From: Bryobacterales bacterium
GTDB lineage: Bacteria > Acidobacteriota > Terriglobia > Bryobacterales > Bryobacteraceae
DNA length: 54,528 nt
Direction of reading: 5' to 3'
Assembly: GCA_020846745.1 (NCBI GenBank)
Contig: JADLDI010000058.1
Coordinates: 1 to 54,528 of the forward strand
The position numbers and the translations under genes are program-made. The notes beneath the pieces are model-generated. The model saw only the letters and a program-made list of their open reading frames with translations, was not told the DNA's origin and did not search any database. Shown here one piece after another: positions 50,710-54,528 of this stretch (the first letter of the stretch is position 1; each line of letters begins with the position of its first letter).

Positions 50710-51636
50710 CTACTCGGGGATGCCGAGGTCGGCGGCCCCCAGCGGCGACATGACCGCGGAACAGGCGTAACGCTGGATGATCTCTTTGGCGATCTGGGCG
50801 CGGCGGACGCGTTCGCGGGACAGCGCCAGGGCGGTGCCTTCGATGTGGGTGCCGGCGGGGTAGATGTCTGGCGCGTTGCGCAGGCCGAACTTGAGGTAGA
50901 TGGGGGCGGCGACGCGGATCAGTTCGGGGATTTCGAAGTGGCGGATGAAGCCGCCGAGGTTATCGGGAGCTTCGACGTAGAAGTCGATGGGGGCGTCGAT
51001 GGCCGCGCGGATGGAAGCAATCTGCGGAAGCGACAGGTCGGACGGGATGTTGATGGTGTTGGCGCCCAGATCTTCGAGAATGCGGGCGCTGGCGGCGTTT
51101 GCGGGCGACATCATGACGGAGGTCTTGATGACCAGGTTGGAAGGCAGCTCGCCCGTCTTCTTCATGCGGGCGATCACCTGGAGCGAGCCGATATCGGAGA
51201 CCAGGACGCTACGTAGGCCGAGTTCGCAACCACGGGCGACGTCGAGCAGGGCGAAGCGGAACTGGTCTGACCCGCGGAGGCTGAGGCCAAGGGCTTTGCC
51301 GGCCGTGGAGAAGACCTGGGCGCCGACGTCGAAAGTGGCGCGCGGGCCGACGAAGAGGTTGACCTCCATCTTGGCTTCGCGGCCGATGGCGAGCATCTCG
51401 ATAATCTCGTCGTCGGTCATAAGCATGATGCCCGAACCTTGTGAGACGCGGTGGACAGGCACCTTTCGTTTGCCGGCTTCTTCGATGACGGCCGCGAGGG
51501 CGCGCGGACCTTCGGTGCTAGGGATCTCGATGCGGTACTCGCCGCCGTCTGGGAAGCGCTTCGCCGACGTGGGGCAGCTCTTGGGATCTTCGAGGGGCAG
51601 GTGGAGTTCAGTAAGTGCTTTGTCGCCTATGCTCAT
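50710..51636 (-). CDS. TIM-barrel protein related to peptidase U32
   Basis: 308 residues from the ATG at 51636, which overlaps the homoserine kinase stop as ATGA. The sequence looks like a TIM barrel: GEYRIEIPSTEGPRALAAVI, VHRVSQGSGIMLMTDDEI, MEVNLFVGPRATFDVG, LRSVLVSDIGSLQVIARM, LVIKTSVMMSPANAASAR, INIPSDLSLPQIASIRAAI and YLKFGLRNAPDIYP. I place it near the U32 peptidase/collagenase-like group, with moderate certainty; the Cys-rich end of true U32 members is absent. It is the last gene of a coupled three-gene unit with thrB and a Gfo/Idh oxidoreductase. The function in this unit is unknown. Confidence 0.65.
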   Translation of the reverse strand: MSIGDKALTELHLPLEDPKSCPTSAKRFPDGGEYRIEIPSTEGPRALAAVIEEAGKRKVPVHRVSQGSGIMLMTDDEIIEMLAIGREAKMEVNLFVGPRATFDVGAQVFSTAGKALGLSLRGSDQFRFALLDVARGCELGLRSVLVSDIGSLQVIARMKKTGELPSNLVIKTSVMMSPANAASARILEDLGANTINIPSDLSLPQIASIRAAIDAPIDFYVEAPDNLGGFIRHFEIPELIRVAAPIYLKFGLRNAPDIYPAGTHIEGTALALSRERVRRAQIAKEIIQRYACSAVMSPLGAADLGIPE

Positions 51637-52544
51637 GAGTGTGTAGGGTCCTTCTCGATACGATAACCGTCGGCGGAGACATTGCGGGTAACCACTTCGG
51701 CCTCGCGACGGTGAAGCGCGAAGACCTGGCGGACGAGATCGCAGACCTGTTCGGAGCCACGCTCGTAGAAGACGAGGACGGAGGGTCCGGCGCCGCTGAG
51801 AGTACAGCCTAAAAGGCCGGGGGCGCGCAGGCGGAGAATCTCGGCAAGACCGGGGACGAGGGCGGTGCGGTAGGGCTGATGCAGGCGGTCTTCTAGTGCG
51901 ACCGGGAAGGCGCTGGTGGTTCCGGTGGCGATCGCGGCCATCAATAAGGCTACCCGCTGGACGTTGTGGATCGTGTCCTGGCGGGAGTAGCCGGAAGGCA
52001 GCACGGCACGGGAATGGGAGGTGGGCAGCGTGAAGTCGGGGACGACCACCGCTACCTGGTAGCGTTCGGGCAAGGCGAGCCTTACGGCGCGGACGGTCCC
52101 CCCGGAGTCGATGGCGCTGGCGACGATCGAGCCGAGCACGCACGCCGCAACGTTGTCGGGGTGGCCTTCGAGGCGGGCCGCTTCGTCCAATACGCGATTG
52201 GGCTTCCAGTTGAGGCCGAGCAGCTGTTCGGCAATGACGACCCCGGCGGTGAGGGCAGCGGCGCTGGAACCCAAGCCCTTTCCAAGGGGGATGTCGTTGT
52301 GAATGTGCAGGCGTATGGGCGGCAGGGCCTGCTGACGGTCGTTCGCTACGGTCTCCGCCGTTTTCCAGATGAGGTTATCCGGGCCGGTGGAGATAAGCGC
52401 GGCATCCCGGCCTTCGACTTTGATTTCGAGCTTGCCGGCGGGCTCGACGTGGCATTCGAGGTACACGCCGAGCGCGAGACCCAGGGCATCGAAGCCCGGG
52501 CCGAGGTTCGCGCTGGAGGCGGGCACCCGCAGCCGCCACGTCAT
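51633..52544 (-). CDS. thrB: Homoserine kinase
   Basis: 303 residues, GHMP kinase fold. Typical start RVPASSANLGPGFDALGLAL, the glycine-rich ATP loop at about 85-101 (DIPLGKGLGSSAAALTAG), the VVPDFTLPTSHSRAVLP segment, and GCTLSGAGPSVLVF near the C-terminus. It phosphorylates homoserine in threonine synthesis. It is not next to thrA or thrC here; instead it sits between a Gfo/Idh oxidoreductase (upstream, ATGA overlap at 52541-52544) and a U32-like protein (downstream, ATGA overlap). The motif set fits ThrB better than other GHMP kinases, though mevalonate-type relatives cannot be excluded without alignment. Confidence 0.88.
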   Translation of the reverse strand: MTWRLRVPASSANLGPGFDALGLALGVYLECHVEPAGKLEIKVEGRDAALISTGPDNLIWKTAETVANDRQQALPPIRLHIHNDIPLGKGLGSSAAALTAGVVIAEQLLGLNWKPNRVLDEAARLEGHPDNVAACVLGSIVASAIDSGGTVRAVRLALPERYQVAVVVPDFTLPTSHSRAVLPSGYSRQDTIHNVQRVALLMAAIATGTTSAFPVALEDRLHQPYRTALVPGLAEILRLRAPGLLGCTLSGAGPSVLVFYERGSEQVCDLVRQVFALHRREAEVVTRNVSADGYRIEKDPTHS

Positions 52545-53557
52545 GCGGATAGCGTGACTTTCCGACCCTCCCGGCAGGAGCGATAGACGGCCTGTACGAA
52601 TTCCAGCGCGCGGTAGCCTTCTTCACCCGAAACCAGCGGCTCGGCGCCAGACTTGATGGCTTCTCCAAAGTTCTGGAACTGGCGTTCGAGCGGGGTGACC
52701 GGGATGGCCATGGGGTCCGACGCGCCGGACTTCACCATCTGCTCGACCGGGGCGGGTTCGCCTTCGTCGTTCTCGACGTCCCAGGTGGTGAGTTTGTCGC
52801 CCGTCAGGACGGCCGTTCCCTTCGTGCCGTGGATCTCGATGCGCTCGGAGTAGCCCGGCCAGAACGCGGTGGATGCCTGGATGACACCCTGGGCGCCGTT
52901 GGCATAGCGGAACGCGGCGGTGACCACATCTTCCGACTGGATCTTGTGGAGCGAGCCCAATTGCCACAGGCCGAAGACTTCCTTGACGGGTCCGATCAAC
53001 CACAGCAGCACGTCCACCTGATGGACGGCCTGATTGATGAGCGCGCCGCCGCCTTCGACATCCCAACTGCCTTTAATGGGACGGGAGTAATAAGCCGCGG
53101 AGCGGTACCACTTGACGTAGGCGTCGGCCTGTAGGATCTTGCCGAGCCGGCCGGCTTTGAGGGCTTTCGTTAAAAAGACGCTCGAATCGTCAAACCGGTG
53201 CTGGCTGACAACGCCGAGCGTGATGCCGGCGCGTTTGGCGGTGTCGATCATCTGGCGAGCGGTCTCGAGGTTGGTCGAGATCGGCTTTTGGACGAGGATG
53301 TGCTTCTTAGTTTCCGCGCAGATGGTGAGCGGTTGGAGGCGGAAGTCGGGAAAGGTGCACACGTCGACATAATCCACCTTGGGATGCCGGCACACTTCCT
53401 CGTAAGTCCTGACGAATTCAGCGCCATTTCGTTCGGCAAACGCTTTGCCTGCCTCCTCGTTGATATCGGTACAGCAGACAATTTCGTACCCGATATTCTT
53501 ATAAGCGCGCGCGTGCATATTCGAGATCGCGCCGGTGCCGATCAATCCAACTCGCAA
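52541..53557 (-). CDS. Gfo/Idh/MocA family oxidoreductase, TTG start
   Basis: 338 residues. The N-terminal Rossmann fold begins LRVGLIGTGAISNMHARAYK; the consensus EKPxx signature of the family is QKPISTNLETARQMIDTAKR; the C-terminal domain has SWDVEGGGALINQAVHQVDV with the catalytic-type His. It oxidises or reduces a sugar or polyol with NAD(P). The homology begins exactly at a TTG (53557-53555) with GGAG eight bases before, so I choose TTG; the open frame upstream has no homology. It is the first gene of a coupled unit with thrB and the U32-like gene. The substrate is unknown. Confidence 0.9.
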   Translation of the reverse strand: MRVGLIGTGAISNMHARAYKNIGYEIVCCTDINEEAGKAFAERNGAEFVRTYEEVCRHPKVDYVDVCTFPDFRLQPLTICAETKKHILVQKPISTNLETARQMIDTAKRAGITLGVVSQHRFDDSSVFLTKALKAGRLGKILQADAYVKWYRSAAYYSRPIKGSWDVEGGGALINQAVHQVDVLLWLIGPVKEVFGLWQLGSLHKIQSEDVVTAAFRYANGAQGVIQASTAFWPGYSERIEIHGTKGTAVLTGDKLTTWDVENDEGEPAPVEQMVKSGASDPMAIPVTPLERQFQNFGEAIKSGAEPLVSGEEGYRALEFVQAVYRSCREGRKVTLSA

Positions 53558-53693
53558 GTGTGTTCTCCTTTCCAGTCGCGCCAATGCGCGAGGGTGCGCC
53601 CGCCTGCGAACCCTCGGTTTCGTCGCAGTATAGCGCAGGGGTTTCCACCAACCGGCATGTGCCGCGCGCCCAACCTTTCTCACCCACCTGAAT

Positions 53694-53861
53694 TCAAGTC
53701 TCACCGTCGTTGTTAGCACCAAAGTACTTGTCGATTGGCACAACCCCAAGATTGATCTCCAGCAGTGCAGGCCTAACCCCGCTTGCCCTCGCTGGCGACC
53801 CGCAATACACCGCACCCATTACTACCAGCAGTCCCGAATACACACACGAATAGCGTTTCAC
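53694..53861 (-). CDS. Small secreted protein, unknown
   Basis: 55 residues from a GTG at 53861 that overlaps the stop of the upstream TIGR03437 gene as GTGA. MKRYSCVYSGLLVVMGAVYC is a signal-like start (basic, hydrophobic), with a possible cleavage at SPARA; the mature part (LLEINLGVVPIDKYFGANND) is only about 30 residues. I do not recognise it. It could be a real small secreted peptide or the truncated start of a longer gene, since the neighbouring sequence is frameshifted. A 136-base gap follows before the oxidoreductase. Confidence 0.5.
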   Translation of the reverse strand: MKRYSCVYSGLLVVMGAVYCGSPARASGVRPALLEINLGVVPIDKYFGANNDGET

Positions 53862-54528
53862 TTCAGACTCTCCAAATCTTCGCGAAGCTGTTTTGTTATT
53901 GGACCCACATCGTAGCGGGGTCCCAAACCGAATGCCGATCATGTTCTCTCCGTGCGGCGTATCCGCCGGAAGCATGAAATTTACCTGGAAAATTCCTACT
54001 AACCCGGGCGCCAAGCCCGAAAACAGTGGAGTTACAAAACGACCATTCACGGTAACTACCATGTTGTCGTACCTTGTCAGCGAAAGAGGTGATGCGGGCG
54101 AGGCGTCACCGTCCCTAACCGGCGGGTCCACCCACCCCAACCCGGTCGCATACAGCACCAGTAACTCCCCGGCCCGGGCGGGTCGCTCCCGCGTCACTAA
54201 CGTAAAATCCGTCGCGTGAATCACCAACGCTTCTCCAGTGGCCGTCCGAAACACTTCTGGCTTCTGAAACTGGTTCACCACATAGGTCACATACGACGCC
54301 ACTCCCTCCCGGCTCACCACCACCGCCGCTCGGGATCGTCCATCGATATCCCTCCATTTCCTCTTCTACCTCCCAGAGTACATCTGGCAGGCACCTGCAC
54401 ATTGATCTGATCCCCTTCGCTGGTCGACGAGATCGAAAGTATCCGCCCCGCGTGCCCGTTGAAGCTAACCGATACTCCCGCTAACTCCGTCGGCAGCGGC
54501 AGTGTCTCCGCCACCACCGTCCCGCCGC
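53858..54528 (-). pseudogene. TIGR03437-domain surface protein, frameshifted and cut by right edge
   Basis: Minus-strand frames together give the C-terminal region typical of large Solibacter surface proteins (TIGR03437). One frame from the window edge reads LPTELAGVSVSFNGHAG and INVQVPA; a second, from about 54345, reads DGRSRAAVVVSREGVASYV, then LVLYATGLGWVDPP, PLFSGLAPGLVGIFQVNFML; the last part RYDVGPITKQLREDLESLK with a stop at 53858 is again in the first frame. So two compensating shifts are needed, one near 54340-54375 and one near 53915-53930. A third frame near the first shift contains LWEVEEE, which resembles the usual VPWEV. The gene may be decayed, or base errors may cluster near a contig end. 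Confidence 0.7.

Noticed and set aside
1..54528. CRISPR arrays, tRNA/rRNA genes, prophage or integrated element
   Set aside because: I scanned for regularly spaced repeats, tRNA T-arm sequences, integrase or transposase genes and attachment-like direct repeats and found none I could support; a covariance-model search would be needed to exclude a tRNA.

Overview
The window looks like a piece of an Acidobacteriota genome, most likely from the Bryobacterales/Solibacteres. The basis is family content: a TIGR03437-type C-terminal repeat region at the right edge, a very large Oar-like TonB receptor with a carboxypeptidase-regulatory N-terminus, a DUF1501 + PSCyt1/DUF1549/DUF1553 pair, an N-terminal RTEEGKAKSSQNAKKHG protein at the left edge, and high GC with many ATGA start/stop overlaps. 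This assignment is inference; no rRNA or other phylogenetic marker was seen. Both edges cut genes. I saw no tRNA, rRNA, CRISPR array, insertion sequence or prophage.

Layout. 1-5131: a cut unknown gene, an Hsp15-like S4 protein, and the DUF1501/DUF1553 export pair. 5310-16658: three paralogous amidohydrolases around a seven-gene minus-strand run (amidohydrolase, degenerate amidohydrolase, TonB receptor, PD40 propeller protein, lipoprotein, AlgI-like MBOAT, AlgJ-like SGNH protein), which suggests uptake and trimming of an acylated or O-acetylated substrate plus an envelope O-acetylation module. 16721-20630: an S9 peptidase, a CBM9-like secreted protein and a DegT aminotransferase. 20773-27518: a complete bidirectional [NiFe]-hydrogenase operon hoxE-F-U-Y-H-W in which HoxF is fused to an NfnB/GltD-like flavoprotein. 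27622-28336: an orphan MerR-like antitoxin followed by an internally deleted PIN toxin. 28504-38006: a five-gene glycan-type operon with two large glycosidase-like proteins (one frameshifted), a URO-D/MtaA-type methyltransferase homologue and two tandem alpha/beta hydrolases. 38088-45253: a CPBP (Rce1-like) protease facing a minus-strand run fur, FHA-GAF-SpoIIE phosphatase, glpF, a TAT-exported SelA-like PLP protein, a TIR protein and an ICMT-like methyltransferase. 45383-48178: biotin carboxylase, biotin carrier and a DnaC-like loader. 48175-50619: an unknown protein, DUF1858-DUF2249 and DUF438-hemerythrin-PAS. 50710-53557: Gfo/Idh oxidoreductase, homoserine kinase and a U32-like protein, coupled by ATGA overlaps. 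53694-54528: a small secreted protein behind a frameshifted TIGR03437 gene.

Most interesting points: (1) an amidohydrolase paralogue that has lost every metal ligand but is translationally coupled to an intact paralogue; (2) the HoxF-NfnB fusion, which could link H2 to both NAD and NADP or to electron bifurcation; (3) a TIR protein coupled to an ICMT-like methyltransferase and facing an Rce1-like protease, the two enzyme types that act in sequence on eukaryotic CAAX proteins; (4) two neighbouring tandem esterases in which opposite halves have lost the nucleophile.
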